DNA from: Saprospiraceae bacterium
GTDB lineage: Bacteria > Bacteroidota > Bacteroidia > Chitinophagales > Saprospiraceae
DNA: 64,000 nucleotides
Reading direction: 5' to 3'
Assembly: GCA_016787415.1 (NCBI GenBank)
Contig: JAEUUT010000055.1
Span: forward strand, 1-64,000
Every line of letters begins with the position of its first letter. Positions within the stretch are counted from its first letter, which is position 1. Both the position numbers and the translations under genes were made by a program. Below the pieces are notes generated by a model. That model made no database searches, had not been told where the DNA came from, and saw only the letters and a program-made list of their open reading frames with translations. Below, one piece after another: positions 53,377 to 62,094 of the stretch.

Positions 53377-54163
53377 ACATTTCGATGAGGGTGCCGTTGG
53401 TGCCTGCCACCAGATCGGGCAGTTTTTCGGCCTGCCCGATGATGACTTTTCGCACCCCTTTTTTCAGGGCGGCAAAAGCATTGTCTAACTTGGGAATCAT
53501 ACCGGCCGTGATCACCTGCTCCGAGCGAAGTTGTTGATATTGAGCAAGATGCAAGGTAGGCATGCGACTGTTTTCGTCGTTTACATCGAGCAGAACGCCG
53601 CTTTTTTCAAAACCGAAAATTAGTTGCACGGCAAACGCCGTACTCATGGCCTGCGCGATTTCCTGCGCGATGGTGTCGGCATTGGTATTGAGCAGTTGGC
53701 CCGCGCCGTCGTGCGACAGGGGCGCCACCACCGGCGTCAGTCCCTGTCCGATCCAGCGGTCGAGCAGCGGAATATTCACGGAATCGATGTCGCCCACCCA
53801 GCCGTAGTCGATACTGGGGTGGCGGCGTTTGTGGGCACGCAGCAGGTCGCCATCGGCGCCACATACGCCGAGCGACAGGCAACCCAGGGCATGGAGCCGG
53901 GCAACGATCTGTTTGTTGACCAGCCCGCCATATACCATGGTGGCAATGCGCAGGGTTTCGGCATCGGTGATGCGCCGCCCATCGATCATTTGCTGGGGAA
54001 TACCCAGTTTTTCGGCGAGTTGGGTGGCTTGTTTGCCGCCGCCGTGTACCAGAATTTTGGCGCCGGGCAACGCCGCAAAATCTGCCAGAAAGGTGTTCAG
54101 CCGCGCTTCATCGTCGATAATATTACCGCCGATTTTTACCACATTCAAGGTGATTTTTTTCAT
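53363..54163 (-). CDS. argB: Acetylglutamate kinase (or succinylglutamate kinase)
   Basis: A 266-residue amino-acid kinase. 'NVVKIGGNIIDDEA' is the N-terminal ATP/glycine loop, 'ILVHGGGKQATQLAEKLGI' the acyl-glutamate-binding loop, and 'NINADTIAQEIAQAM' (here NTNADTIAQEIAQ) the transfer segment. It phosphorylates the acylated glutamate in the second step of arginine synthesis. In some Bacteroidota the acyl group is succinyl, which I cannot decide here. First gene of the argB - M20 - argH set. Confidence 0.96.
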   Translation of the reverse strand: MKKITLNVVKIGGNIIDDEARLNTFLADFAALPGAKILVHGGGKQATQLAEKLGIPQQMIDGRRITDAETLRIATMVYGGLVNKQIVARLHALGCLSLGVCGADGDLLRAHKRRHPSIDYGWVGDIDSVNIPLLDRWIGQGLTPVVAPLSHDGAGQLLNTNADTIAQEIAQAMSTAFAVQLIFGFEKSGVLLDVNDENSRMPTLHLAQYQQLRSEQVITAGMIPKLDNAFAALKKGVRKVIIGQAEKLPDLVAGTNGTLIEMYDEA

Positions 54164-54274
54164 GGACCGTTTTAAACGATGATGGAAAAAATGCTCGGAA
54201 CATTGGTTAGGGCGCCAAAAGTATGGAATAGTGCGGCCTTGGTGTAATGTTGGGGGAATTATTCGTGTACGTTT

Positions 54275-54325
54275 AACGTCGGCAGGGTTTGAAACCCTGC
54301 CGACGTTAGAAACCCTGCCGACGTT
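54275..54325. repeat. Perfect palindrome with an extra half copy (GTCGGCAGGGTTT)
   Basis: AACGTCGGCAGGGTTT and its complement (54275-54307) surround a single G, then one more half (AAACCCTGCCGACGTT) follows at 54310-54325. It lies between the argB promoter side and the end of the FG-GAP gene. Repeats of this wording are, as I recall, frequent in Bacteroidota genomes. Confidence 0.85.
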
Positions 54326-54335
54326 GAATGATACC

Positions 54336-56099
54336 TTATTTTACCACTTTCACCGCGCTCGACACCCCGGCATCGCTGATGAAACGCAAAGCATACACGC
54401 CTGCTGGCAAATGACTTGCGGGTAATTGGAAATCATGTTTGCCGGCATCTACCTGCGCCAAGCCTTTGGAAAGCACCACTTTACCCTGAGCATCCAGCAA
54501 TTCGGCCCGACCCAGTCGGAATGGCTTGGTATTCGTCAGCACAAATTGGATCGTATCGTGTACTGGATTGGGCGCCACCTGCACCCCGAATGCAGGATTT
54601 GACTCAACAGCAGGGGCGCCCGACGACTGGCCTTCCACCACCGTAATCGTCTGATTGGCAGGCGTAATGCCAAGCGTTTGCACCAGGCCGGAAGGCCAGC
54701 GAATGGAAATACTGTCGATTTGAGCAGCCGCGCCCACGCCGAAATGCGCCGTCAGGCTGTTTTGTCCGCAATAACCGGATTGCGCGCTGATTTCACGAAT
54801 TTGATTTAAAGCCTGGCCCCCATTGGTGGTACTCACCCGAATCCGCGCGCCAATGGCGCTCAAATTGGACGTGACACCGATCAGTTTGATTTTCAACCAG
54901 TTATTGCCGTTTCCGTTGTTGATAAATACGCTGTGGTTGGGCTGAGGAGCGGTGTTGGTCTTTTTACAATTGGCAACCACCAGATCAGGGAAACCATCGT
55001 CGTTGAGGTCGCCCCAGGCTGCCCCGTACGAGCAGGGCGTGATAAAAGAAGGCAGGGCATCCTGGTCGCTCACAAAATTTCCAGCGCCGTCATTTTCATA
55101 TAAAAAATTGACAATCAGCCCATTGCAGAACCCGTTGGCAACAAAAAGGTCGAGGTCGCCATCGTTGTCATAATCTTCAAAAGCACTGCCGAAGGTACAG
55201 CCACCGTCGGTACTGATGGGCCCGGGAGCGGCGGCTACGAAGCTGCCCGCACCATTGTTGAGGAACAGCCGGTTGTTATCGGGCACGAAGTTGCCGGTGT
55301 TGCCCACGAAGAGGTCCAGCAGGCCGTCGTTGTTCACATCGCCCCAACTGGCGGTGATCGAACTCTGGCTTTCCATCACTGTGGGGTCGTCGGTTATTTT
55401 GGTGAACGTGCCATTGCCATTGTTGCGGATCAGGTTGTTTTTGTTTTGTTCTTCATTGGTGACGTACAGGTCGAGGTCGCCGTCGTTGTCGTAATCGGCC
55501 CAGTTGGCCGAGCGGCTGGGCACCTGCTCGTTCATCCAGGTAGCATTAATTTTTGCAAAGGTGTTGTTGCCCGTATTGTGGTATAGAAAATTGCGCAGGT
55601 CGTCGCCGCCGCTGTTGGTAATAAAAACATCGACCAGTCCGTCCTGGTCGTAATCGCCGAAAGCAGCCGTTTCGGAATGGGTGCCGGTGTTTCCAGTGAC
55701 GGCCTCTGCCAGGTGCGTGAAAGCGCCGTTGCCTTCATTTCGGTAAAAAAAATTGGGCTGTCCAAACCAGGTTACCATATAGGCATCCAGGTCGCCGTCG
55801 TTGTCGGTATCGGCAAAGGTGGTACCGTCGGAAGGGCTGTTGTCCGATACAATCGGGTCGCCTTCTACCTGCTCGAACGTGCCGTTGCCCTGGTTGAGGT
55901 ACAGTTCGTTGTTTTGGCCCGTGTGCAGGCCATTGGAAATAAACACGTCGTCGAGGCCGTCGCCGTTGACATCCACGAGGTTGACGCTGCGGCTGTCGCC
56001 CGGTGTTGTGACGAGCGGCGAGTTGGTGAGTGCGGTGAATTGCTGGGCCATACCGGCCATGCCGATGACCACAAAAAAACAAGTTATGAGGATACGCAT
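54336..56099 (-). CDS. FG-GAP/VCBS and ASPIC-UnbV (CRTAC1-like) secreted protein with T9SS domain
   Basis: A 587-residue protein with signal peptide (IGMAGMAQQ, near 18). There are at least six FG-GAP/VCBS repeats with calcium-binding loops of DxDxDGDxD type ('VDVNGDGLDDVFISN', 'DTDNDGDLDAYMV', 'DYDQDGLVDVFITN', 'DYDNDGDLDLYVTN', 'DVNNDGLLDLFVGN', 'DYDNDGDLDLFVAN'), a seven-bladed propeller. An ASPIC/UnbV segment ('IDSISIRWPSGLVQTL') follows, and the end ('GVQVAPNPVHDTIQF') is a type A T9SS domain. Probably a surface adhesive or binding protein. Confidence 0.92.
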   Translation of the reverse strand: MRILITCFFVVIGMAGMAQQFTALTNSPLVTTPGDSRSVNLVDVNGDGLDDVFISNGLHTGQNNELYLNQGNGTFEQVEGDPIVSDNSPSDGTTFADTDNDGDLDAYMVTWFGQPNFFYRNEGNGAFTHLAEAVTGNTGTHSETAAFGDYDQDGLVDVFITNSGGDDLRNFLYHNTGNNTFAKINATWMNEQVPSRSANWADYDNDGDLDLYVTNEEQNKNNLIRNNGNGTFTKITDDPTVMESQSSITASWGDVNNDGLLDLFVGNTGNFVPDNNRLFLNNGAGSFVAAAPGPISTDGGCTFGSAFEDYDNDGDLDLFVANGFCNGLIVNFLYENDGAGNFVSDQDALPSFITPCSYGAAWGDLNDDGFPDLVVANCKKTNTAPQPNHSVFINNGNGNNWLKIKLIGVTSNLSAIGARIRVSTTNGGQALNQIREISAQSGYCGQNSLTAHFGVGAAAQIDSISIRWPSGLVQTLGITPANQTITVVEGQSSGAPAVESNPAFGVQVAPNPVHDTIQFVLTNTKPFRLGRAELLDAQGKVVLSKGLAQVDAGKHDFQLPASHLPAGVYALRFISDAGVSSAVKVVK

Positions 56100-56280
56100 G
56101 AGGAGGATTTTTTGGGAAAATTAGGAGCATGGGGGCGGGTTTGTCTACTTTTTGGGGCGTTTATGTGGCTGCTCCGGTTAAAGGGCGGTTTGCTACCGTA
56201 TGAAGGGCATTTTTATTCTTGCAGAATGCAGAGATTTTTGTGGCGTTTTTTTCTGTAGAGAAATTAAGCAAAGAGGAAAC

Positions 56281-56607
56281 TTAAATAACGTGCGTTTTGG
56301 ATAGGTTTTGTGTGAGATGTTAAGAGCGGGAGCATAGTCATCGTGCTATACTGTTCTTTTTCCTTGATGAAAAAGAACGAAAAAATCAAGGCTGTATTCA
56401 AATCCTGCGATTTTGCCACCCTTTATGCCGGGTTCGCACCCAAACTCGTCCCGCCTGCTGCGGGACTCAAACATGGGTGCTCTCTGCCGGCATAAAGGGC
56501 GCAAAATCGGGATTTGAATAAGGCCGTCCCAAAAGCGCTTGGCCAATATTGTGATATTCAAGCATTTCCACCTTTTTAGGGCGTTCTATCCAAAAATCAC
56601 GTTAAAT
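56281..56607. mobile_element. 330-bp nested palindromic element
   Basis: The ends (56283-56304 and 56586-56607; 18 of 22 match, AACGTG..TTTTGGATAG) are inverted. A second level pairs 56396-56431 with 56487-56519 (ATTCAAATCC..GATTTTGC..CCCTTTATGCCGG), and a third pairs GCACCCA/TGGGTGC and GTCCCGC/GCGGGAC around CTGCT. An additional hairpin (TTCTTTTTCC..GAAAAAGAAC) is at 56354. There is no ORF. It fills most of the 558-bp gap 56100-56657; the remainder shows nothing. MITE or structured RNA. Confidence 0.65.
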
Positions 56608-56657
56608 AGGAAATGATCGCCTGCAATTCCCCAAAAAACCAATATTACCTTCACAAC

Positions 56658-57686
56658 ATGAAATGGACAGATAATCACCTCGTGCGCCACGGCATATTCT
56701 GGCTGGTTTACTGGCTGGTAATGGGCTTCATCGGCGGCAGGTACGACTTGCAGTTTGCCCGCGCCTACACCCATGAGGCGATGGAATTGCCCTTGCGCAT
56801 GGCGATGGTGTATGCGGTGCTGGCGCGCACGCCGGTGCTGGGCAAAGGCAACTGGTGGCGCTGGCTGGCCGAGGTGTTGGCCATACTCGTAGCGGCCACG
56901 CTGCTCGGCAGGTTGCAGTTGTACCTGCTCATTCACCCGATGTTGTATGCGCAGGATTACACGATGGAATACTGGGCTATGACGCGCATCCTGCTCAATT
57001 TCCTCGATTTTGCCTTGACCCTGTTTCTGGTGCTTTCGCTTCGTTTTGCCCGGCAATACATGGAGTTTTCGGCCCAAAAACAACAATTACTGCTGGAAAA
57101 AACCACCGCCGAACTGCATGCGCTGCGCAGCCAGACCAATCCGCATTTTTTGTTCAATACCTTGACCAACATTTATGTGCTGGCCCGAAAAAATGCCCCG
57201 GAAACGGCCGACGTGGTGCATCGTCTTTCGCAATTGCTGCGCTATATGCTGTACGAATGCGCCGCGCCGACGATTCCGCTCGAACGCGAACTTCACATTG
57301 CTGAAACCTATATAGACCTGGAAAAACTGCGTTTTGGCGAACGGCTTTCCATCAAAAGTACGCAGGAAATGGACCAGCCGCAGCACCCCGTGCCGCCGCT
57401 GCTGTTGTTGCCTTTATTTGAAAATGCGTTCAAACATGGGGCCGGAGAAAGCCGCTTTTCCATTGAAATAGAATGGGTTGTGCGGCTTCAACAGGGAGAT
57501 TTGTACTTCCAGATTCGCAACAGCAAGGAAACTAACCCGAAAAACGCACCGACCGACTTGCCTGCCGGTATCGGCCTCGCCAACCTGCGCAAGCAACTCG
57601 ATTTGTTGTATCCAGGCGCATACAGCCTGGACATTGAGGAAAGCGCCGAGCAATTTTCAGTAACCCTGCACATTCGTCATGTCTGA
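56658..57686 (+). CDS. LytS-type sensor histidine kinase (His_kinase family)
   Basis: A 342-residue membrane kinase starting at MKWTDNHLVRHGIFWLVYW. Four helices lie within residues ~10-130, then a short coiled coil. The phospho-acceptor His163 is in 'LRSQTNPHFLFNTLTNIYVL'; the ATP site shows 'LLPLFENAFKHGAG' (N-box) and 'PAGIGLANLRKQLDLLYP' (G-box). It signals to the LytTR regulator, whose gene overlaps its end by 8 bp. There is no separate sensor domain, so the signal is likely from the membrane. Confidence 0.93.
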   Translation: MKWTDNHLVRHGIFWLVYWLVMGFIGGRYDLQFARAYTHEAMELPLRMAMVYAVLARTPVLGKGNWWRWLAEVLAILVAATLLGRLQLYLLIHPMLYAQDYTMEYWAMTRILLNFLDFALTLFLVLSLRFARQYMEFSAQKQQLLLEKTTAELHALRSQTNPHFLFNTLTNIYVLARKNAPETADVVHRLSQLLRYMLYECAAPTIPLERELHIAETYIDLEKLRFGERLSIKSTQEMDQPQHPVPPLLLLPLFENAFKHGAGESRFSIEIEWVVRLQQGDLYFQIRNSKETNPKNAPTDLPAGIGLANLRKQLDLLYPGAYSLDIEESAEQFSVTLHIRHV

Positions 57687-58362
57687 ACTCTTGCGCTGCC
57701 TGATTGTGGAAGACGAATCGCTCCCGGCCGAGTTGCTGAGCGAGTACGTTCGGCAGACACCCGGACTGGTGCTGGCGGGCGTTTGCCCCGATGCCATTTT
57801 TGCGCTGGAATGGCTGAACCGCGAGCCAGTCGATGTGCTGTTTCTCGACATCCACCTGCCGCAGTTGAAAGGGCTGGATATGCTGGCGCTGCTGCCCGAT
57901 CCGCCGCTGGTGGTCATCACCACGGCCTACCACGAATACGCGCTACAAGGCTATCGATTCGAGGTAGTGGATTACCTGCTGAAACCCGTCGATTACCCGC
58001 GTTTTCTGGAAGCCGTGGAAAAACTGCGCCGCCGACAGGCTACCCAAACGCCTGCGCCCAACGTGCTGGTTGTGAAGGTGAACAAGCGGCACATCCGCAT
58101 TCCATTGGCCGACATCCTGTACATAGAAAGCATTAAAGAGTACTGCAGCATTCATACCACCAGCCAGTCCTGGCGCACACAAGCCACGCTCACAGAGATG
58201 GCGCAGCGGCTGCCGGTTGGGCGTTTTTCGCGTATCCATCGCTCGTATATTGTTCATTTGGAGCAAGTTACGTCGAGTAATATGGCGGAAGTGGTGGTGG
58301 GAAAGGTGGTTCTGCCGATTGGGCGGACGTATCGGAAGGGGGGGGTACAGAGTTCGCGTTAA
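57679..58362 (+). CDS. LytTR-family response regulator
   Basis: A 227-residue regulator. The receiver domain has Glu11/Asp12 (CLIVEDES), the phosphorylation site Asp57 (VLFLDIHLP) and Lys102 (LLKPVD). The LytTR DNA-binding domain covers ~130-225 ('HIRIPLADILYIESIKEYCSI' and 'RFSRIHRSYIVHLEQV'). It is translated together with the kinase gene (ATG 8 bp before the kinase stop). The target genes are not known; the divergent FG-GAP gene lies on the other side of the nested palindrome. The VapC-like gene converges with a 1-base gap. Confidence 0.95.
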   Translation: MSELLRCLIVEDESLPAELLSEYVRQTPGLVLAGVCPDAIFALEWLNREPVDVLFLDIHLPQLKGLDMLALLPDPPLVVITTAYHEYALQGYRFEVVDYLLKPVDYPRFLEAVEKLRRRQATQTPAPNVLVVKVNKRHIRIPLADILYIESIKEYCSIHTTSQSWRTQATLTEMAQRLPVGRFSRIHRSYIVHLEQVTSSNMAEVVVGKVVLPIGRTYRKGGVQSSR

Positions 58363-58363
58363 A

Positions 58364-58741
58364 TTAGTTGTTACTATAAATTGTAATTTCCGGGATGAAA
58401 TCAAAATCCTTCAAATTATAGGTATGAAGCGGAATTTGGTATACGATAGATGTAGCAGCAATAATCGCATCGGGAATTTGAAGGCCATGACTCAATCGAT
58501 AGGTTTCGATAAGTTCAATTGCTTTTGCCGAGATAGCGCTATCAATTTGAACAACATCATAAAACCTGATGCGCTTTTTCATTTGGGCTAATTCATTTTT
58601 ATTGCCCATCCCTTGGAGCAGTTCCATGACTGTGATTGCAGACAGTGTTATTTGCTCCAGACCGATTTCATTCAATTGATCAATTGCATCTTGTCGACCG
58701 TTAAAGGCGCTGATGAAAATATTGGTATCGCATAGCACCAT
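58364..58741 (-). CDS. PIN-domain VapC-like toxin
   Basis: A 125-residue PIN-domain ribonuclease. The acidic residues are in place: Asp5 (LCDTNIFISAF), Glu40 (TVMELLQG), and an Asp in 'LQIPDAIIAATSI', with a final 'KDFDFIP'. These bind Mg or Mn and cut tRNA or rRNA in known VapC toxins. The start lies 3 bp after the stop of the small gene upstream, the normal antitoxin-toxin order. Confidence in toxin action is moderate since PIN domains also serve elsewhere. Confidence 0.88.
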   Translation of the reverse strand: MVLCDTNIFISAFNGRQDAIDQLNEIGLEQITLSAITVMELLQGMGNKNELAQMKKRIRFYDVVQIDSAISAKAIELIETYRLSHGLQIPDAIIAATSIVYQIPLHTYNLKDFDFIPEITIYSNN

Positions 58742-58744
58742 AAG

Positions 58745-58981
58745 TCAAGCATTCCAGTCTCGTTTCCAGTTTGCTGCCCTGATCGCTTCGAGGCTTCTCG
58801 GAGTATCTTTCCAAATCCCGAAAAGCATGCGTGGGTCAACCTTTTTATCTCCTTTTGTGATCGAAGGGAGTTGGCCCGACGGACCGGGAATTACCTCAAT
58901 ATTTTTGATATTCAGGCTCTTCAGTAAAAAGAGAATTTTTTCAACTTCTTGAATATCGAGTGCTTCAATTGTTACACGCAT
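58745..58981 (-). CDS. Putative antitoxin paired with the VapC-like toxin
   Basis: A 78-residue protein: 'MRVTIEALDIQEVEKILFLL' suggests a short strand and helix, and the C-terminal part ('DPRMLFGIWKDTPRSLEAIR') with a Trp is like toxin-wrapping ends of VapB-type antitoxins. Such sequences with 'LFGIWKDTPRSLEAIRAANW' near the end are common next to PIN toxins of Bacteroidota, as far as I remember. No standard DNA-binding fold is evident. Confidence 0.7.
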   Translation of the reverse strand: MRVTIEALDIQEVEKILFLLKSLNIKNIEVIPGPSGQLPSITKGDKKVDPRMLFGIWKDTPRSLEAIRAANWKRDWNA

Positions 58982-59130
58982 ATTTTCTTAATGTTTGATT
59001 TTCAAAAGTAAAGGTTTTTATTGGGTTTTCAGCGGTTGATATTTTTTTCTTTCTCGGCCGTTGTTGGTGTCCATTGCCCCAATAATCGAGCCGCCAGGGC
59101 CATTATTGGCGGAAGGTTTTTTCATGCCTT

Positions 59131-59688
59131 TTATCGCTTTAATAACGTTGGAAGGTTTCCTTCTTGTCCCCACAATTCATCAATTGCAAAGTCTTTTCCG
59201 TTCAAATTTATGGATACCTCGTCTGCGGTCACTTCGCCAATATTTTTCTCGCATAGAATCACAGCCAATGCAAGCCCCCAAAATACTTGCTTGGGAATTT
59301 TAAAAACCCCATCAAAGTCGTCAATTATTGTATCATCCGTAAACTCAATTCTACTATCAATTTCACATTCGTGGATTAATCCACAGCGAATGATGTGATA
59401 TATGATGTCTTCAATTCCTACATAGCCATCTCTATCAGTGTGTAAATCGCGGATATTTTCACATTTTATACGAATCCCTGATGCAAGTATGCCAGGAAAA
59501 CCAAATGCTGTGATAATGCGAAGGTATTTGCTAATGAATTTTTTATTTCTATTATTATTTTTTCTTTCACTTGGAAATACTTTTTGAGCAGTTGCATCAA
59601 TTGCCGAGCAAATTAAAGCCAATGAAACATCACGTTTTCCATAATTATGGAAAACTACACCGGCACTTACAAAATTCCCGATAGCCAT
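59131..59688 (-). CDS. Protein of unknown function next to the toxin-antitoxin pair
   Basis: A 185-residue soluble protein ('MAIGNFVSAGVVFHNYGKRDVSLALICSA' region is cut here to its first 17: MAIGNFVSAGVVFHNYG). 'DVSLALICSAIDATAQKVF' and 'YVGIEDIIYHIIRCGLIHEC' are helical, and 'VSINLNGKDFAIDELWGQEG' ends the chain. The composition is more AT-rich than the surrounding genes, a sign of horizontal arrival. The function is not recognised. It lies 149 bp upstream of the antitoxin gene on the same strand. Confidence 0.65.
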   Translation of the reverse strand: MAIGNFVSAGVVFHNYGKRDVSLALICSAIDATAQKVFPSERKNNNRNKKFISKYLRIITAFGFPGILASGIRIKCENIRDLHTDRDGYVGIEDIIYHIIRCGLIHECEIDSRIEFTDDTIIDDFDGVFKIPKQVFWGLALAVILCEKNIGEVTADEVSINLNGKDFAIDELWGQEGNLPTLLKR

Positions 59689-59743
59689 TTTATCTTATTC
59701 TAGTTACGTTTAGCCCCCCTTAAAACCAATGCCAAAAACCACG

Positions 59744-59772
59744 CACGCGTACGCTACAGACTCAGGACTCCA
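59744..59772. repeat. Solo half of a GAGTCCTGAGTC element
   Basis: GCGTACGCTACAGACTCAGG and the next ACTCC match a single arm of the family (core GTAGCGTACGC on the minus strand), with no partner arm. The Smr gene ends inside it: its TGA is in GAGTCCTGAGTC. Confidence 0.75.
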
Positions 59773-60817
59773 ACACCACTTCCGTTGCCCCATACCCATA
59801 CTTATGGTGAAACTCATTTTTAAACTTCACCACATGCGGGTTGTCACGCAAGGCAGCGGCGATGCTTTCTCGGAGTTTGCCCTCCCCTACCCCGTGAATG
59901 ACGAACACACGCGGGGCGCCAAGGCGAACGGCTTTATCCAGAAACTGGTGAAAATGAACCATTTGCAGGCGCAGAATTTCACCTTTATCGATGCGGTTGT
60001 GGCCGGGCAGCAGTTTTTCCACATGCAGGTCGATTTCAGGCTCAAAGCGGGCAAACTCTTCCACGTTGAATGAACTGAAAGGCCGGGAGTTGGAATGGCC
60101 CGACGACTTCGGTTTGCGCGCTTTCTGGCGGGTGTAGTCTTTCAGGTCTTCTTCGGGTTCCGATTTTTCAACAGGTTCGAATGTGTCGAGCAGTATGAAA
60201 TGGTGTGCCGGCAGGTTGAGGAAGGGCACTGTATGCAGGTTGTTGAAAAACTGTTTGGGGCGAATTTTGTGCGTGTGTTCGATGGCCGTATCCGGCCCGG
60301 CGGTGGTGAGGCGCTGAACGCTGATCCAGGCTTCGAGGCCCTCGTTGAGGTCGTCGTAGAGGATGTCGCCCAGTTCGAGGGCCGCGTGGGTACTGATCTT
60401 TTCATCGATCGACACGATGTCGCGGTTTTGGGTAAAAAGATCAAATTCGAACAGAAATTCGTGCGTCGTGTCGTTGAGCAGCCAGGATTTGTACCGCGTC
60501 ACCGTGCCATCGCGGCCGGGCATGGGCTCGAACACCAGTTGCAGGCCTTTCGGTTTCAGAATCTGGTACGGAATACGCAGTTCGCGGCGCGGAGGCGCTT
60601 CGGGCAGTTTTTCCACCTTTCCCTGCACAAATTTGGCGCCTGCGGACAGCGGTTCCGACATTTCGTCGCGTTGCAGGTCTTCTTCAAACGCCGGAATTTC
60701 AAAATCAGGGTCGCTGTCGAGGCGCACCTGCAGCATGCCGTCTTCCAGCATAGCCGTGATAGAGCCGGTTTCACCGGTGTATCGAAAACGCACCCTCGTT
60801 CCTATTGCAAAAAGCAT
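59762..60817 (-). CDS. DUF2027 and Smr-domain protein
   Basis: A 351-residue protein. An N-terminal SH3-like part (FAIGTRVRFRYTGETGSITAM) leads into DUF2027 (~90-240, 'QLVFEPMPGRDGTVTRYKSW'), and the C-terminal Smr domain (~270-351) has 'EIDLHVEKLLPG', 'FVIHGVGEGKLRESI' and 'YGYGATEVVL'. Smr domains from MutS2 cut branched DNA or collided ribosome mRNA; this combination is typical for Bacteroidota. The last codon and TGA stop are part of a repeat half. Confidence 0.9.
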   Translation of the reverse strand: MLFAIGTRVRFRYTGETGSITAMLEDGMLQVRLDSDPDFEIPAFEEDLQRDEMSEPLSAGAKFVQGKVEKLPEAPPRRELRIPYQILKPKGLQLVFEPMPGRDGTVTRYKSWLLNDTTHEFLFEFDLFTQNRDIVSIDEKISTHAALELGDILYDDLNEGLEAWISVQRLTTAGPDTAIEHTHKIRPKQFFNNLHTVPFLNLPAHHFILLDTFEPVEKSEPEEDLKDYTRQKARKPKSSGHSNSRPFSSFNVEEFARFEPEIDLHVEKLLPGHNRIDKGEILRLQMVHFHQFLDKAVRLGAPRVFVIHGVGEGKLRESIAAALRDNPHVVKFKNEFHHKYGYGATEVVLES

Positions 60818-60957
60818 ACTGTTGTGGTTTTAAAAAAATTTCCCTGCGAAATGGCGATGATTTGCCGCAAGTCTCTACTTTTCGCAAAAGTAAGAAGTTG
60901 TCCGAGTTAATTTGTCGGCAACTTTCAGGAACAAGGCGAACACCAACCATAAAAGAA

Positions 60958-62088
60958 ATGAATCAATCTACTGCCAGCGACCGCTACATTGCCGTCGATT
61001 TTTTCCGTGGCCTGACCATCGCGTTTATGATTCTTGTAAACACCGCAGGCGACTGGGAGCACATTTATCCGCCCTTGCGCCATGCTGTTTGGCATGGATG
61101 CACGCCCACCGACCTGGTGTTTCCGTCCTTTATGTTTATCATCGGGGTGTCGATGTGGTTTGCCTTTGCCAAATACGAGCGGAAATGGTCGCCGGAAATC
61201 GGCTGGAAAATTCTGCGCCGCACCGTTATTCTGTTTATGATCGGCGTACTGCTCAACAAATTTCCTTACTACTGGAAAGATTTTGAAAGTTGGCGCATCC
61301 TGGGCGTTCCACAACGCCTGGCGCTGGGTTACGGACTGGGTTCGGTGCTGGCGCTGACGCTGAATCGGAAGGCCCTCATCTGGGTATCTGCTGGTATTCT
61401 GCTCTTGTACTGGGCCATTTTATGGAAATTTCCGATCATGGCTCATGCCGATCCGTACGGACTGGCCACCAATGCGGTGCGGGTGCTCGACCGCATGTTG
61501 TTTGGCGACAGCCACTTGTACCATGGCGATGGCATTGCTTTCGATCCGGAAGGTTTGCTGAGTACGCTGCCAGCCATTGTCACAGTGCTGCTGGGTTGGC
61601 TAAGCGGCGAACTGCTCACGAGCCGGGCGCAACAAAAAGACCTGCTGGTACGCGACCTGCTGGTTTTTGGACTCATTTGCGGGTTTGCAGGGCTGGCCTG
61701 GGATCTGTTTTTCCCGATCAATAAAAAACTCTGGACGAGTTCCTATGTGTTGTATGCAGGCGGTATTTCCATGATCGGGCTGGCAGCCAGCGTCTGGGTC
61801 ATCGACGTGAAGGGCTGGCGCAATGGCACCGGCTTTTTCCTGGCATTTGGCGCCAATGCCCTGTTTGCGTACATATTTTCGGAAGCGTTCATTATGACTT
61901 TGTCGGCCATTCGTTGGGCAACGGCGGACGGTGGCACGATGAGTGTGGCCGGATGGATTTACAATACCGTTTTCAAGCCGATCGAGGGGGCCGAGTTCAG
62001 TTCCTTCCTTTTTGCCTTCACGTATATGCTTTTGTGCTGGCTGGTGTGTCGATGGTTGTATGTGCGAAAAATTTACATCAAAATCTGA
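60958..62088 (+). CDS. NagX-like / DUF5009 acyltransferase (heparan-alpha-glucosaminide N-acetyltransferase-like)
   Basis: A 376-residue protein with about ten helices; start at MNQSTASDRYIAVDFFRG, with 51 open codons upstream that overlap non-coding DNA. 'RYIAVDFFRGLTIAFMILVN', 'HAVWHGCTPTDLVFPSFMFIIG' and 'GVPQRLALGYGLGSVL' match this family; the His in 'HGCTPTD' is the probable acetyl-carrying residue. It moves an acetyl group from cytoplasmic acetyl-CoA to a sugar on the outside. LdcA follows after 6 bp, so it is likely joined to cell-wall recycling or decoration. Confidence 0.88.
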   Translation: MNQSTASDRYIAVDFFRGLTIAFMILVNTAGDWEHIYPPLRHAVWHGCTPTDLVFPSFMFIIGVSMWFAFAKYERKWSPEIGWKILRRTVILFMIGVLLNKFPYYWKDFESWRILGVPQRLALGYGLGSVLALTLNRKALIWVSAGILLLYWAILWKFPIMAHADPYGLATNAVRVLDRMLFGDSHLYHGDGIAFDPEGLLSTLPAIVTVLLGWLSGELLTSRAQQKDLLVRDLLVFGLICGFAGLAWDLFFPINKKLWTSSYVLYAGGISMIGLAASVWVIDVKGWRNGTGFFLAFGANALFAYIFSEAFIMTLSAIRWATADGGTMSVAGWIYNTVFKPIEGAEFSSFLFAFTYMLLCWLVCRWLYVRKIYIKI

Positions 62089-62094
62089 TTGGAC

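Noticed and set aside
60805..60957. N-terminal extension of the NagX-like protein
   Set aside because: It has no hydrophobic or family-like features and overlaps the promoter area of the divergent Smr gene; the domain starts just after 60958.
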